A stretch of DNA of 29,973 bases from Xanthomonas translucens pv. translucens DSM 18974 (GCF_000331775.1 NZ_CAPJ01000189.1:1-29973), one strand, 5' to 3'; positions 17,954 through 26,713 are shown, numbered from the stretch's first letter. Numbers and translations are program-made. The notes: a model not told the origin generated them from the sequence alone.

Positions 17954-20007
17954 GCCGAGCTTAGTTCGTTACGCTTACGGACAGGGGTGAGTTGCTCTTC
18001 AAGCCACGCATGGTAGGCGTTGGCAACTTCGTCAAGTTCATCGTCCACAATCGGTTCCGTGGTGCTAACTTCGACCTCCTCAAACGTCCCGTCTACCTTC
18101 GGTACACGATGAATCTTGGCAGTCTCATGAAGCAAAAGGCTACCGTCAGGCGCTCGCTTATAGAGCGTCATGCCTCGTTTGTTGTGCCCGACCGCGTCCG
18201 CGACCGCCATGAAAATCGGGTAGTCGCCATGGCTCTCAGCAGACTCATTCTCGGCCCACTTACGGAGCAGAACCATGCTCGTCTGTGTGTCATTGCGTGG
18301 CTGAAAAAGGTCTCGATGCATATCGACTACCGCGAGGAGTTGAGCCTGCTTCAAGACGACATGACGGAAAGCCGTTAGGCCCGGATTGTTGAGCAGACCG
18401 TTAGGCAGCACGATCGCCATGCGGCCACCGGGCTTCAGGAACTGGAGACAACGCTCTACGAAAAGCACCTCCGGCGATTGGCTTGACTGAAGAGTGGGCT
18501 TGCCATCTGCTGTTATGCGCTGTCTAAATTGTCCATTCTCTTGATCCCAGTTTGATGCGACGTCGAATTGGGCAAGAACCCGCGGGTCATCGATTATGAT
18601 TTCAGTGCCGAACGGTGGATTCGCGAAGATGACGTCAACGCCCCCGAGTAGCCAGTGCGGAGGGCCTTCGGCTGGCCAGCGATGCGGATGTTCCAGCGAA
18701 TTGCACTGAAAGAGGTTCCCCGAGCCGTCGTTATTCATGACCATGTTCATCTTTGACGCGCGAACAAGGTTCGGGTTGAGGTCCAAGCCATACACTTTTT
18801 GAGAAAGGTACTCGTGTCGCGCACGGAACCACTCAGCCTGTTGCTCGGGTGAGGGCCCGGACTTCGGCCGGCGTCGAGCGTGCTTCTCGTCGATAGTTGC
18901 GAGTACGTGGTTCATCGCTGTCACCAGGAAACCGCCGGTGCCGCACGACGGGTCAAGCACAAGTTCGTGAGCCTGCGGGTTGATCATCTTGACAGCCATT
19001 CGACATGCGTTGCGCGGCGTAAAGAATTCGCCGCGGTCGCCGCGCAGATTGCTGCCAACGACCTCTTCGTAAGCGATTCCCTTGACGTCTATGGATGAGT
19101 CGAGGAGCGAGTACTGCTGCATTTCGCTTACAACGTATGCGAGAGTCGATCCGTTCATTTCCAGCCGCTCATTGGGCTTGAAGATCGTGGGGTACTTGGA
19201 GAGGACTCGCTCACGAAAAATCTTGTCAAGCCGATTTTTGACTCGACCCTGAAGGTCCATGGAGGTGCGCTCGCTCTGGGTAACGTAAAAGTCCAGCTTT
19301 TCGTTGTCAGAGCGTTCATCCTCGATCTTGCAGAAGATCAGTTTGAGCAACTCCCAAAAAGCCTCGGGCTTTTGAAGCCCGGCACTACCGGCAATGTAGT
19401 TATGACACCGTTTGAACGTGAATAGCAGGTTCTCGCCTGTGGCCGCTCTAAGATGCTCCCTAGTGGGCGCGTCGGCTTTCTTGGAGCCCTGTGTAGGAAT
19501 ATCGATCGAATCGATGAACGCGTGGCCACCCTTGTCTGTTGTCTTGGTGTAACACTGGCGATCGACGCCATTGGTCCACATTCCAAACTGGCAGTTCAGG
19601 CACGCAGCCATGTAGCTCTTTAGTTGCTCCACCCCGTCCGTTTTGCTTTCCCGCTTGGTTCCCTCGCGCTTCGTCTCGACGATGATGTAGATGTTGTCTT
19701 GCGTGTGCGGTACACCGGTCAGGAAAACCGCGAGATCGACTCGCTTCGTCTGAGATCCAACTTTGATCTTGAATTCAACCTCGATTTGGTCACGCGGGTA
19801 GCTGTACTCCAGAACAAGGCTCATCTCGACGTTCTGACGAACGTATTCCTCGGGCGTGTCCTTCATGAGGCGTCCGGTGATGAAGTCCACCACCTTCCCG
19901 TCCGGGATGGCTTTCAAAGATGCTGTCGCCGCTGCGACGTCGAGGTTGGATGGGGTGTTCTTCTTAGCCGGCATGAGTCGTAGGGCCTTGTTCATATTCA
20001 TAAACAT
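17950..20007 (-). CDS. Fused nuclease-adenine methyltransferase (HSDR_N domain + N6-MTase), BcgI-like RM subunit
   Basis: A 685-residue protein. Residues ~35-150 are a type I HsdR N-terminal-like PD-(D/E)XK nuclease domain: EEYVRQNVEMSLVLEY, then D91 in KRVDLAVF and the ETK pair E111/K113 in IIVETKREG, followed by GVEQLKSYM. A helical part (~200-310) precedes the gamma-class N6-adenine methylase: GEFFTPR (326-332), motif I LDPSCGTGGFL (351-361), motif IV FANPPFG (461-467) and VLFVERCLQFLKPGGRMAIV. No separate HsdR motor gene is present. A fused nuclease-methylase with its own S subunit is the type IIB/IIG (BcgI) plan. ATG 20007 is chosen for an AGGG 6 nt upstream; ATGs at 20001, 19995 and 19968 and a GTG at 20034 also occur. 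The GC content is low for the region, a sign of acquisition. Confidence 0.85.
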   Translation of the reverse strand: MFMNMNKALRLMPAKKNTPSNLDVAAATASLKAIPDGKVVDFITGRLMKDTPEEYVRQNVEMSLVLEYSYPRDQIEVEFKIKVGSQTKRVDLAVFLTGVPHTQDNIYIIVETKREGTKRESKTDGVEQLKSYMAACLNCQFGMWTNGVDRQCYTKTTDKGGHAFIDSIDIPTQGSKKADAPTREHLRAATGENLLFTFKRCHNYIAGSAGLQKPEAFWELLKLIFCKIEDERSDNEKLDFYVTQSERTSMDLQGRVKNRLDKIFRERVLSKYPTIFKPNERLEMNGSTLAYVVSEMQQYSLLDSSIDVKGIAYEEVVGSNLRGDRGEFFTPRNACRMAVKMINPQAHELVLDPSCGTGGFLVTAMNHVLATIDEKHARRRPKSGPSPEQQAEWFRARHEYLSQKVYGLDLNPNLVRASKMNMVMNNDGSGNLFQCNSLEHPHRWPAEGPPHWLLGGVDVIFANPPFGTEIIIDDPRVLAQFDVASNWDQENGQFRQRITADGKPTLQSSQSPEVLFVERCLQFLKPGGRMAIVLPNGLLNNPGLTAFRHVVLKQAQLLAVVDMHRDLFQPRNDTQTSMVLLRKWAENESAESHGDYPIFMAVADAVGHNKRGMTLYKRAPDGSLLLHETAKIHRVPKVDGTFEEVEVSTTEPIVDDELDEVANAYHAWLEEQLTPVRKRNELSSA

Positions 20008-20040
20008 AAGGCGCCCTATGGGGGGGGCGCACACGTAGGC

Positions 20041-20228
20041 GGCATTGTCTCAAAAGCGACACTCATTACCTACCCGAATGAGCGATTGCCCGACTTGGCC
20101 GCACGCGGTCGCCTGCCGGTTGGTATCCTCGCTGGCTGCAGTCTCGTGCGGTAATTCCGCAGCCACGAACGCTGGCCCACGGGGGTATTTGTGGGGTGTC
20201 GCGGCAGGCATCTCGAGAGAAAACTAAT
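20041..20228. other. Right flank of the R-M cassette, no recognisable gene
   Basis: This stretch between the divergent methylase and trpG genes carries no convincing protein. A 60-codon plus-strand frame (20045-20227) and short minus-strand frames have no family features. It does not contain the missing SIMPL C terminus and no obvious repeat of the left junction (around 16555) is seen. An imperfect hairpin GCGCCC...GGGCGC with a run of eight G (20012-20030) overlaps the methylase 5' region. The actual right insertion boundary lies somewhere here. Confidence 0.5.
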
Positions 20229-20234
20229 TATATT
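20229..20234 (+). promoter_or_regulatory. Candidate -10 box for the trpGDC unit
   Basis: TATATT lies in an AT-rich island (20221-20250) just before trpG, very unlike the surrounding DNA. There is no good -35 box. The trpGDC genes need a promoter here because the R-M cassette in between runs the other way. Confidence 0.3.
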
Positions 20235-20252
20235 CAAAGGGATAAGACTTAG

Positions 20253-20831
20253 ATGCTGCTGATGCTCGACAACTACGACAGCTTCACCTACAACCTCGTG
20301 CAGTACCTGCAGGCGCTCGGCGCCGAGGTCAAGGTGCTGCGCAACGACGCGCTCAGCGTGGACGAGATCGAGCGGCTGGCGCCGGAGCGCATCGTGATCT
20401 CGCCCGGCCCGTGCACGCCGAACCAGGCCGGGGTGTCGCTGCAGCTGATCGAGCGGCTCGGCCAGCGCACGCCGATCCTGGGCGTGTGCCTGGGCCACCA
20501 GAGCATCGGCCAGGCCTACGGCGGCGAGGTGGTCCGCGCCGGCACCATCATGCATGGCAAGACCTCGCGCATCCGCCACGAAGGCCGCGGCGTGTTCGCC
20601 GGGTTGCCGGACCGCTACGAGGCCACCCGCTACCACTCGCTGGTGGTGGAGAAGACCACGCTGCCGGAGTGCCTGGAAGTGACCGCCTGGACCGAAAACG
20701 AAGACGGCACGATGGAAGAGATCATGGGCCTGCGCCACCGCCAGTTCCCGGTCGAGGGCGTGCAGTTCCATCCCGAGTCCATCCTCACCGAGCATGGCCA
20801 CGCGCTGCTGAAGAACTTCCTGGAGCGATGA
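20253..20831 (+). CDS. trpG: Anthranilate synthase component II, glutamine amidotransferase
   Basis: TrpG (192 residues) is a class I glutamine amidotransferase that supplies ammonia to TrpE. The triad is intact: the cysteine in GVCLGHQ (about 76-82), and histidine/glutamate in FHPESIL (about 171-177). Other blocks are [20 protein letters not shown] at the start, [12 protein letters not shown] and YHSLVVEK. No PabA-specific feature rules out use by aminodeoxychorismate synthase as well. It opens the trpG-trpD-trpC group, and its stop overlaps the ATG of a tiny ORF. Confidence 0.96.
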   Translation: MLLMLDNYDSFTYNLVQYLQALGAEVKVLRNDALSVDEIERLAPERIVISPGPCTPNQAGVSLQLIERLGQRTPILGVCLGHQSIGQAYGGEVVRAGTIMHGKTSRIRHEGRGVFAGLPDRYEATRYHSLVVEKTTLPECLEVTAWTENEDGTMEEIMGLRHRQFPVEGVQFHPESILTEHGHALLKNFLER

Positions 20832-20914
20832 ACATGCGCCTGCCCTACTCCCCGATGCGCGACGGCGACTGCGTGCTGATGGGCCAGGAAATCCTCGCGC
20901 ACGCCAGTCTTTGA
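20828..20914 (+). CDS. Tiny ORF between trpG and trpD (28 residues)
   Basis: A 28-codon frame starts at an ATG overlapping the trpG stop (ATGA) and ends 16 nt before trp[21 protein letters not shown] then EILAHASL. Its position makes coupled translation from trpG likely. I recognise no family. It could be a coupling spacer, a micropeptide or a remnant of a truncated gene. Confidence 0.3.
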   Translation: MNMRLPYSPMRDGDCVLMGQEILAHASL

Positions 20915-20930
20915 ACGTCCAGGAACCGCC

Positions 20931-21989
20931 ATGACGCTGACCCCCCAGCAAGCCCTGCAACGCACCATCGAGCACCGCGAGATCTTCCACGACGAGATGG
21001 TCGGGCTGATGCGGCAGATCATGCGCGGCGAAGTGTCGCCGATGATGACCGCGGCGATCCTCACCGGGCTGCGGGTGAAGAAGGAGACGATCGGCGAGAT
21101 CGCCGGCGCGGCCGCGGTGATGCGCGAATTCTCGCGCACCGTCGAAGTGGCCGACCGCACCCATATGGTCGATATCGTCGGCACCGGCGGCGACGGCTCG
21201 CAGACCTTCAACATCTCCACCGGCGCGATGTTCGTGGCCGCCGCGGCCGGGGCCAAGGTGGCCAAGCACGGCAACCGCAGCGTCTCCTCCAAGTCCGGCA
21301 GCGCCGACGCGCTGGAAGCGCTGGGCGCGGCGATCGAACTGCAGCCCGAACAGGTGGCGCAGGCGCTGGCCGCCACCGGCATCGGCTTCATGTACGCGCC
21401 GGTGCACCACCCGGCGATGAAGATGGTGGCGCCTGTGCGGCGCGAGATGGGGGTGCGCACCATCTTCAACATCCTCGGCCCGCTGACCAACCCGGCCGGT
21501 GCGCCGAACATCCTGATGGGCGTGTTCCATCCCGACCTGGTCGGCATCCAGGCGCGTGTGCTGCACGAGCTGGGCGCCGAGCGCGCCTTGGTGGTGTGGG
21601 GCCGCGACGGCATGGACGAACTCTCGCTCGGCGCCGGCACCCTGGTCGGCGAACTGCGCGACGGCCAGGTGCGCGAGTACGAAGTGCATCCGGAGGATTT
21701 CGGCATCGCCATGTCGGCCAGCCGCAACCTCAAGGTGGCCGATGCCGCCGAATCGATGGCGATGCTGCTGGGCGTGCTCGATAACGTACCCGGCCCGGCG
21801 CTGGACATCGTCGCCTTCAACGCCGGCGCGGCGCTGTACGTGGCCGGCGTGGCGGCCGACATCGGCGCAGGCATCGTCCTGGCGCGTGCCGCGATCGCCG
21901 ACGGCCGTGCGCGCGCAAAACTGGATGCGTACGTGGCGTGCACGCGGCAGTTGGCGGCAGTCCGCGATGCAGCGCGCTTCCCCGCCTGA
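20931..21989 (+). CDS. trpD: Anthranilate phosphoribosyltransferase
   Basis: TrpD (352 residues) transfers phosphoribose from PRPP to anthranilate, the second committed step of the pathway. The PRPP loop [18 protein letters not shown] (about 82-99), [20 protein letters not shown] (about 115-134) and [12 protein letters not shown] are all intact. The C-terminal extension matches gammaproteobacterial TrpD length. AGGAA lies 6 nt before ATG 20931. Confidence 0.97.
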   Translation: MTLTPQQALQRTIEHREIFHDEMVGLMRQIMRGEVSPMMTAAILTGLRVKKETIGEIAGAAAVMREFSRTVEVADRTHMVDIVGTGGDGSQTFNISTGAMFVAAAAGAKVAKHGNRSVSSKSGSADALEALGAAIELQPEQVAQALAATGIGFMYAPVHHPAMKMVAPVRREMGVRTIFNILGPLTNPAGAPNILMGVFHPDLVGIQARVLHELGAERALVVWGRDGMDELSLGAGTLVGELRDGQVREYEVHPEDFGIAMSASRNLKVADAAESMAMLLGVLDNVPGPALDIVAFNAGAALYVAGVAADIGAGIVLARAAIADGRARAKLDAYVACTRQLAAVRDAARFPA

Positions 21990-22126
21990 GCGCGGCGGAT
22001 CGGCAAGGCCGCCGGCGCTGCGCATGCTCTTTGCCGATGCTGTTAGCGGCATCACGAATTATGTGTACGCTCGCCTTCATGATCTTGGCCGATAATGCCC
22101 GGCCGCCCTCCCCGGACACTGTGCAT

Positions 22127-22921
22127 ATGAGCGATATCCTCCGCACCATCCTCGCCCACAAGGCCGAAGAGGTGGCCACGCGCAGCGCGCGCGTGCCGCT
22201 GGCCGACTTGGTCGAGCGCGCCAAGGCCGCGCCGCCGGTACGTGGTTTCGCCCGCGCGTTGAAGGCTGCGGTCGCCAACGGCGATCCGGCGGTGATCGCC
22301 GAGGTCAAGAAGGCCAGCCCGTCCAAGGGCGTGATCCGGCCCGACTTCCATCCGGCCGACATCGCGGTCAGCTACGAATTCGGCGGCGCCGCCTGCCTGT
22401 CGGTGCTGACCGACGAGAAATTCTTCCAGGGCCATGATCGCTACCTGCAGGAAGCGCGCGAGGCGTGCACGCTGCCGGTGCTGCGCAAGGACTTCATCAG
22501 CGACCCGTACCAGGTCTACGAGGCGCGCGTGCTCGGCGCCGACTGCATCTTGCTGATCGTCGCCGCGCTGGACGACCTGCAGCTGTCCGAACTGTCCGAA
22601 CTGGCGCTGCAGCTGGGCATGGACGTGCTGGTCGAAGTGCACGACATCGACGAGCTGGAGCGTGCGCTCCAGGTGCCGGTGCCGCTGATCGGCATCAACA
22701 ACCGCAACCTGCGCACCTTCGAGGTTTCGCTGCAGACCACGCTGTCGATGCGCGACGCGGTGCCGCGCGACCGCCTGCTGGTCACCGAAAGCGGCATCCT
22801 CGGCGCGGCTGATGTGGCGATGATGCGCGCCGCAGGCGTGCACGCGTTCCTGGTCGGCGAGGCCTTCATGCGCGCCGAGGAGCCCGGCGAGGCGCTGCGC
22901 CAGCTGTTCTTCGAGTCATGA
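22127..22921 (+). CDS. trpC: Indole-3-glycerol phosphate synthase
   Basis: TrpC (264 residues) is a monofunctional TIM-barrel enzyme that closes the indole ring from CdRP. Motifs in order: [29 protein letters not shown] (about 57-73), [53 protein letters not shown] and VTESGIL.  There is no fused TrpF domain. It follows trpD after 137 nt, so an extra promoter is possible (a GATAAT sits at 22091-22096, without a good -35). Its stop overlaps the next ATG by 4 nt. Confidence 0.97.
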   Translation: MSDILRTILAHKAEEVATRSARVPLADLVERAKAAPPVRGFARALKAAVANGDPAVIAEVKKASPSKGVIRPDFHPADIAVSYEFGGAACLSVLTDEKFFQGHDRYLQEAREACTLPVLRKDFISDPYQVYEARVLGADCILLIVAALDDLQLSELSELALQLGMDVLVEVHDIDELERALQVPVPLIGINNRNLRTFEVSLQTTLSMRDAVPRDRLLVTESGILGAADVAMMRAAGVHAFLVGEAFMRAEEPGEALRQLFFES

Positions 22922-23673
22922 CCGGTGGCTATCCAGCGCCGCGCGCCGATGCGCCGCTGGTGGTGTTCGATTTCGACCACACGCTGTACGACGGCGACTC
23001 GGGTAGCCACCTGTTCGCCTGGCTGATCCGGCGCAATCCGCTGCGCCTGGCCGCCGCGCTGCTGGTCACGCCGCTGCTGGGGCCGCTGGTGGCGATGCTG
23101 CCGACCCGGCGCACCGGCATTTCCGGCTACGTGTGGATCGCCAGCTTCGGCCTGCACCGCGCGCGCGAATTCAACCGGGTGATCGACCAGTACGTGCTGC
23201 GGCACGAGGCGCGAATCCGCCAGCGCCTGCTGCCGCACGCGCTGGAGGTGTTCGCCCGGCACCGCGCCGCCGGCGACCGGGTGGTGGTCGCCACCGGCGC
23301 GCCGCCGGAGCTGGCGCGCGCCATCCTCGGCTTCGTCGCGCACCAGGACGTGCCGGTGGTCGGCAGCCTGATCGGCCCGCGGCTGGGCGCGGTCACCGCC
23401 ACCCGCCACTGCCACAACGAAGAGAAGATGCGCATGCTGCGCGAGCTGGGCTATGGCGAGATCGCCACCGCCTATTCCGACAGCACCGCCGATCTGCCGT
23501 TGCTGCAGGCTGCCGCGGTGCCGGTGGTGGTCAATCCCAAGGCCTCGGCGGTGGCGCGCTTCCGCCGCGAACTGCCGTCCGGCACGCCGATCCTGAACTG
23601 GGGTTGCCGCGACCGCGCTGGCGATCAGGGTGTTTCGCCTGTCGCCCCGAGTGGGGGACGGCGCCTGGAATAA
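22918..23673 (+). CDS. HAD-superfamily hydrolase, subfamily IB (SerB/PGP-like phosphatase)
   Basis: This 251-residue protein is a phosphatase of the haloacid dehalogenase fold. Motif I is [15 protein letters not shown] (about 14-28; the first D is the nucleophile), motif II is VVVATGAP (about 122-129) and motif III/IV is [12 protein letters not shown] then [12 protein letters not shown] (about 184-195). The cap contains a hydrophobic stretch ([20 protein letters not shown]), as in the YfhB/PgpC-like phosphatases, so a lipid or membrane-associated phosphate substrate is possible. It is translationally coupled to trpC (ATGA overlap). The tail beyond ~235 looks unconserved and overlaps the GH5 pseudogene on the other strand. 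Confidence 0.82.
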   Translation: MTGGYPAPRADAPLVVFDFDHTLYDGDSGSHLFAWLIRRNPLRLAAALLVTPLLGPLVAMLPTRRTGISGYVWIASFGLHRAREFNRVIDQYVLRHEARIRQRLLPHALEVFARHRAAGDRVVVATGAPPELARAILGFVAHQDVPVVGSLIGPRLGAVTATRHCHNEEKMRMLRELGYGEIATAYSDSTADLPLLQAAAVPVVVNPKASAVARFRRELPSGTPILNWGCRDRAGDQGVSPVAPSGGRRLE

Positions 23674-23947
23674 GCACCATCGCGCGACACCAGCGCCCGG
23701 TGCAGCGGTTCGATCCAATGTCCCTGGCCGATGTCGTAGGCGCCGAAGCTGCCCTCGAATTGCCAGTACGCCCACGCGAAATGGCGTTTCTCGGCCGCAT
23801 TGACCACCGCGGTGGTCCAGGCCAGGCGATCGGCATGCGGCGCCTTCCGCGGCCGAGTCGGGCGAAGGCGTCGGCATGCGCCAGCGGTGTCGGCATCGCC
23901 ATGGCCAACGGCATGGCGATCGTCGGAAGTCTGCGGTTGCGCTGCAT
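23625..23947 (-). pseudogene. Internally deleted GH5 cellulase (endoglucanase) gene
   Basis: The minus-strand ATG 23947 opens a signal-peptide-like start (MQRNRRLPTIAMPLAMAMPT then PLAHA) leading into DAFARLGRG, the residues that normally begin the mature GH5 domain (LGRGxNLGNALE). After GRG, around 23841-23852, the sequence jumps in another frame to LAWTTAVVNAAEKRHFAWAY and WQFEGSFGAYDIGQGHW then IEPLHRAL, the last ~50 residues of a GH5 enzyme. About 300 residues including both catalytic glutamates are missing. The 3' end overlaps the HAD gene tail. Confidence 0.65.
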
Positions 23948-24205
23948 CGCGATCTCGCAAGCGGGGAGCAGGGAACAGCATGCCGACCGAACGGCGGCGT
24001 GCGCCGGTGGCCGGGTTCGCTGCGCATCATCGCGCCTGTGGGCGCCGCCAATGCGAACCTCCAATCACCAAGGCAGCGGCCGATGCGTCCGCAACGCTCC
24101 GTGGCGGCCGGGTGCTGGATTTTCCGCCGCGCGATCTTTCGGCGGTTCTCCGGCGCCGCCCGCCCGCCTGCTGTTGCGCGCGTCCGCTTGCACTGCCTTG
24201 GCCGG
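23948..24205. other. No gene seen between the GH5 remnant and the permease gene
   Basis: GC-rich sequence of 258 nt without a recognisable protein, repeat or terminator. It may contain the old promoter region of the deleted GH5 gene (downstream on the minus strand). Confidence 0.5.
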
Positions 24206-24961
24206 CTAGGCCAGCCAGCGCGCCAGGGTGCTGCCGATCTGGTACAGGCTGATCCCGAACACCAGCAGGCCCACCGCCACCAGCACCCAGCGTTCGCGCA
24301 CGCGCTTGACCAGCAGCGCCGCCAGCGGCGCGGCCAGCATGCCGCCGACCAGCAGGCCGAGCACGATCTGCAGGTGCTGGATGCCCATGGTCAGCAGGAA
24401 GGTCAGCGAGATCGACAGCGTCACCAGGAATTCGGCGGCATTGACCGTGCCGATCGTGGTACGCGCCTGGCCGCCGCGCGCCAGCAGGGTCGAGGTCGCC
24501 ACCGGCCCCCAGCCGCCGCCGCCGCTGGCGTCGAGCAGACCGGCGACGAAGCCCAGCAGCGGCACCCGCTGCACCTGCTGCCGCGGCAGCGCGCGGCCGG
24601 CGGCGCGCAACAGGATCAGCGCCGCCAGGCCGAGCAGATACAGATGCACGAACGGGCGGATGAACTCGCCCGGCAGCTGGGTCAGCCCATAGGCGCCGAG
24701 GACGCCGCCGGCCATGCCCGGCAGCGCCAGGCGCAGGAACAGGCGTTTGTCGACATTGCCCAGCGCCAGGTGCGACAGGCCCGAGGCGCCGGTGGTGAAC
24801 ACTTCGGCGCTGTGCACGCTGGCGCTGACCGCCGCTGGCGGCAGGCCCATACTCAGCAGCACTGACGAGGACACCAGGCCGAAGGCCATGCCCAGCGCGC
24901 CATCGACCAGCTGCGCCGCCAGGCCGACCAGCACGAACCAATAGAACGTCTCGCTCAGCAC
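24206..24961 (-). CDS. TauE/SafE-family (DUF81) membrane permease
   Basis: This inner-membrane protein of 251 residues has about eight helices in two halves. The family pattern is clear: VDGALGMAFGLVSSSVLL (about 19-36), SVHSAEVFTTGASGLSHLALGNVD (about 48-71) and, in the second half, LDASGGGGWGPVATSTLL (about 147-164) followed by VNAAEFLVTLSISLTFLL. These proteins are proposed exporters of sulfite or organosulfonates; the actual substrate here is unknown. The start is GTG 24961 with only a weak ribosome site. It lies 51 nt after clp on the same strand and could share its transcript. Confidence 0.88.
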   Translation of the reverse strand: MLSETFYWFVLVGLAAQLVDGALGMAFGLVSSSVLLSMGLPPAAVSASVHSAEVFTTGASGLSHLALGNVDKRLFLRLALPGMAGGVLGAYGLTQLPGEFIRPFVHLYLLGLAALILLRAAGRALPRQQVQRVPLLGFVAGLLDASGGGGWGPVATSTLLARGGQARTTIGTVNAAEFLVTLSISLTFLLTMGIQHLQIVLGLLVGGMLAAPLAALLVKRVRERWVLVAVGLLVFGISLYQIGSTLARWLA

Positions 24962-25012
24962 CGTCGCGGTGGACCGCCGCCGCCAGCGCGGCGCGCGGTC
25001 ACGGCCTTGCGC

Positions 25013-25702
25013 TCAGCGCGCGCCGTACAGCACCACGGTCTTGCCGCGGGCGTGCAGGATGCCGTCCACTTGCAGCTTCTTCAGTACGCGGCCGGCCATC
25101 TCGCGCGAGCAGCCGACCAGCCGCGCCAGCTCCTGCCGCGACACGCGTAACTGCATGCCCTGCGGGTGGCTCATCGCTTCCGGTTCCTGCGCCAGGTCGT
25201 GCAGGGTACGCACGATACGGTCGGTGACGTCCAGGAACGCCAGGCGGCTGGCCTTGCGCGAGGTGTCGAGCAGGCGCTTGGACAACTGCACACCGATCGC
25301 GTACAGCACCCGCGGCGCATCGGCCGACAGCGAGCCCAGGAACAGCTGGTGCAAGCGTTCGTAGCTGATCTCGGCCAGCTCGCACGGGGTGCGGGTGCGC
25401 AGGATCACCTCGCGCTGGTCCGATTCGATGAACAGGCCCATTTCGCCGACGAACTCGCCGCTGCCGAAATAGCCCAGCACCAGCTCGCGGTCGTCATCTT
25501 CCTCGGCGATGATGCTGACCGAGCCGCTGACGACGTAATACAGAGTGCCGGCCGGATCGCCGGGTCTGAACACGTCGGTACGCGCCGGATAGCGTCGCCG
25601 ATGGCTATGCGCCAGAAAGCGATCCATGGTGGCGGTATCCAACGTCAGAGGACTTGGAGCGATGCGCACAGGTGTTGCTGTGGAGGTGTTTCCGGGACTC
25701 AT
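25013..25702 (-). CDS. clp: CRP-like global regulator Clp (c-di-GMP-responsive)
   Basis: This 229-residue transcription factor matches Xanthomonas Clp from end to end as I remember it. The N-terminal cyclic-nucleotide-binding beta-roll has FRPGDPAGTLYYVVSGSVSI and FGSGEFVGEMGLFIESDQRE, followed by the dimer helix (LYAIGVQLSKRLLDTSRKAS) and the HTH at about 170-205 with VSRQELARLVGCSREMAGRV. Clp activates cellulase, protease and other virulence genes and is released from DNA by c-di-GMP. The true start is ATG 25702 (MSPGNTS...); the frame continues upstream without similarity. It is divergent from speD with a 150-nt shared control region. Confidence 0.95.
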   Translation of the reverse strand: MSPGNTSTATPVRIAPSPLTLDTATMDRFLAHSHRRRYPARTDVFRPGDPAGTLYYVVSGSVSIIAEEDDDRELVLGYFGSGEFVGEMGLFIESDQREVILRTRTPCELAEISYERLHQLFLGSLSADAPRVLYAIGVQLSKRLLDTSRKASRLAFLDVTDRIVRTLHDLAQEPEAMSHPQGMQLRVSRQELARLVGCSREMAGRVLKKLQVDGILHARGKTVVLYGAR

Positions 25703-25795
25703 GTCGGCTTCGCTACTACGTGAGGCCCGAAGCTTAACGGGACGCGTTCTCTGCGGCAAACGAGCGCCAGTCCCCACGTTTCGCTACGCGCGCGT

Positions 25796-25823
25796 TTGTC
25801 GCATAATTGCTGCCCTTTATACC
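25796..25823 (+). promoter_or_regulatory. Candidate speD promoter
   Basis: TTGTCG (25796-25801) and TATACC (25818-25823) are 16 nt apart, about 30 nt before the speD start. A CATAAT at 25802-25807 is an alternative -10 box. The same 150-nt interval must hold the clp promoter on the other strand. Confidence 0.4.
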
Positions 25824-25852
25824 CCGTCCAACTTTTTAGAGGATTCACGCCC

Positions 25853-26647
25853 GTGGTCAAGCCGTTGCCTCGTCTGAGGCTGCAAGGTTTCAACAACCTC
25901 ACCAAGGCGTTGAGCTTCAACATCTACGACGTCTGCTACGCGGTTTCCGAAGAGGAGCGCCAGCGCTACATCGAGTACATCGACGAGCAGTACGACGCCG
26001 ACCGGCTGACCGAGATCCTCACCGATGTGGCCGAGATCATCGGCGCCAACATCCTCAACATCGCGCGCCAGGACTACGATCCGCAGGGCGCCTCGGTGAC
26101 CATCCTGATCTCCGAAGAGCCGGTGATCGACAAGAAGCTGGCTGGCAAGGAGATCATCTCCGACGCGGTGGTCGCGCACATGGACAAGAGCCACATCACC
26201 GTCCATACCTACCCGGAAACCCATCCGCAGCACGGCATCGCGACCTTCCGCGCGGATATCGACGTCGCCACCTGCGGGGTGATCTCGCCGCTGAAAGCGC
26301 TCAACTACCTGATCGAGCGGCTGGAATCGGACATCGTGATCATGGATTACCGCATCCGCGGATTCACCCGCGACGTGAAGGGCAAGAAGCACTACATCGA
26401 CCACAAGATCAATTCGATCCAGAATTTCCTGGCCAAGAACATCAAGGCGCGCTACGAGATGTTCGACGTCAACGTCTATCAGGAGAACATCTTCCACACC
26501 AAGATGCACCTGAAGGACTTCGACCTGGACCAGTACCTGTTCGAGGAAAAGGCCAAGAACCTGTCGTTCAAGGAGCGCATGCGCATCGAGGCGTTGCTCA
26601 AGCGCGAAATCGAGGAACTGTTCCACGGTCGCAATCTGGCTGAGTAG
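25853..26647 (+). CDS. speD: S-adenosylmethionine decarboxylase proenzyme
   Basis: SpeD (264 residues, same as E. coli) makes decarboxylated SAM for spermidine synthesis. It is made as a proenzyme that cuts itself; the site is in [17 protein letters not shown], where the serine after the lysine becomes the pyruvoyl group. The catalytic cysteine lies in [16 protein letters not shown]. Further blocks matching E. coli SpeD are [37 protein letters not shown] and [10 protein letters not shown]. The start is GTG 25853, with AGAGGA 9 nt upstream; residues upstream in frame have no similarity. Confidence 0.96.
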   Translation: MVKPLPRLRLQGFNNLTKALSFNIYDVCYAVSEEERQRYIEYIDEQYDADRLTEILTDVAEIIGANILNIARQDYDPQGASVTILISEEPVIDKKLAGKEIISDAVVAHMDKSHITVHTYPETHPQHGIATFRADIDVATCGVISPLKALNYLIERLESDIVIMDYRIRGFTRDVKGKKHYIDHKINSIQNFLAKNIKARYEMFDVNVYQENIFHTKMHLKDFDLDQYLFEEKAKNLSFKERMRIEALLKREIEELFHGRNLAE

Positions 26648-26659
26648 CGGGTCACATTT

Positions 26660-26713
26660 GGCGGGACGGTCCGCCCCGCGGCGTTTTGCGCGGCGACCCC
26701 TGCTGACGGCGGC
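26660..26713 (+). promoter_or_regulatory. Candidate guanidine-II (mini-ykkC) riboswitch
   Basis: Two hairpins each present an ACGG tetraloop (consensus ACGR). P1 is GGCGGG-ACGG-TCCGCC (26660-26675; closing pair is G-U). P2 is GCTG-ACGG-CGGC (26702-26713; one G-U pair). The 26-nt linker can form its own small hairpin (CCGCG...CGCGG). Such twin ACGR hairpins bind guanidinium as a kissing pair and are known upstream of sugE/SMR exporters, which is what lies here. The 3' strand of P2 (26711-26713) is also the base of the terminator that follows, so ligand binding could open it. The short P2 stem is the weak point. Confidence 0.55.

Noticed and set aside
16556..20007. Calling the cassette a standard type I R-M system
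   Set aside because: No HsdR with DEAD-box motor motifs is present, and the M protein itself carries the nuclease-like N-terminal domain.
20045..20227. A 60-codon plus-strand frame between the methylase and trpG
   Set aside because: No family features, no ribosome site, and composition like non-coding flank sequence.
16015..20252. Insertion sequence, integrase or tRNA attachment site bringing in the R-M genes
   Set aside because: No transposase or recombinase gene, no terminal inverted repeats, no tRNA and no obvious target duplication could be found.
20070..22055. A 661-codon minus-strand open frame opposite trpG and trpD
   Set aside because: It is rich in H, R, Q, A and G with no domain pattern, and lies on the complement of two clear trp genes. 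It is a GC-rich shadow frame.
22091..22096. GATAAT as a trpC promoter
   Set aside because: The region 16-18 nt upstream has no -35-like sequence; kept only as a remark under trpC.
25703..25777. N-terminal extension of Clp
   Set aside because: The frame is open but the residues do not resemble Clp proteins, which begin MS.GNT; this stretch is the clp/speD control region.
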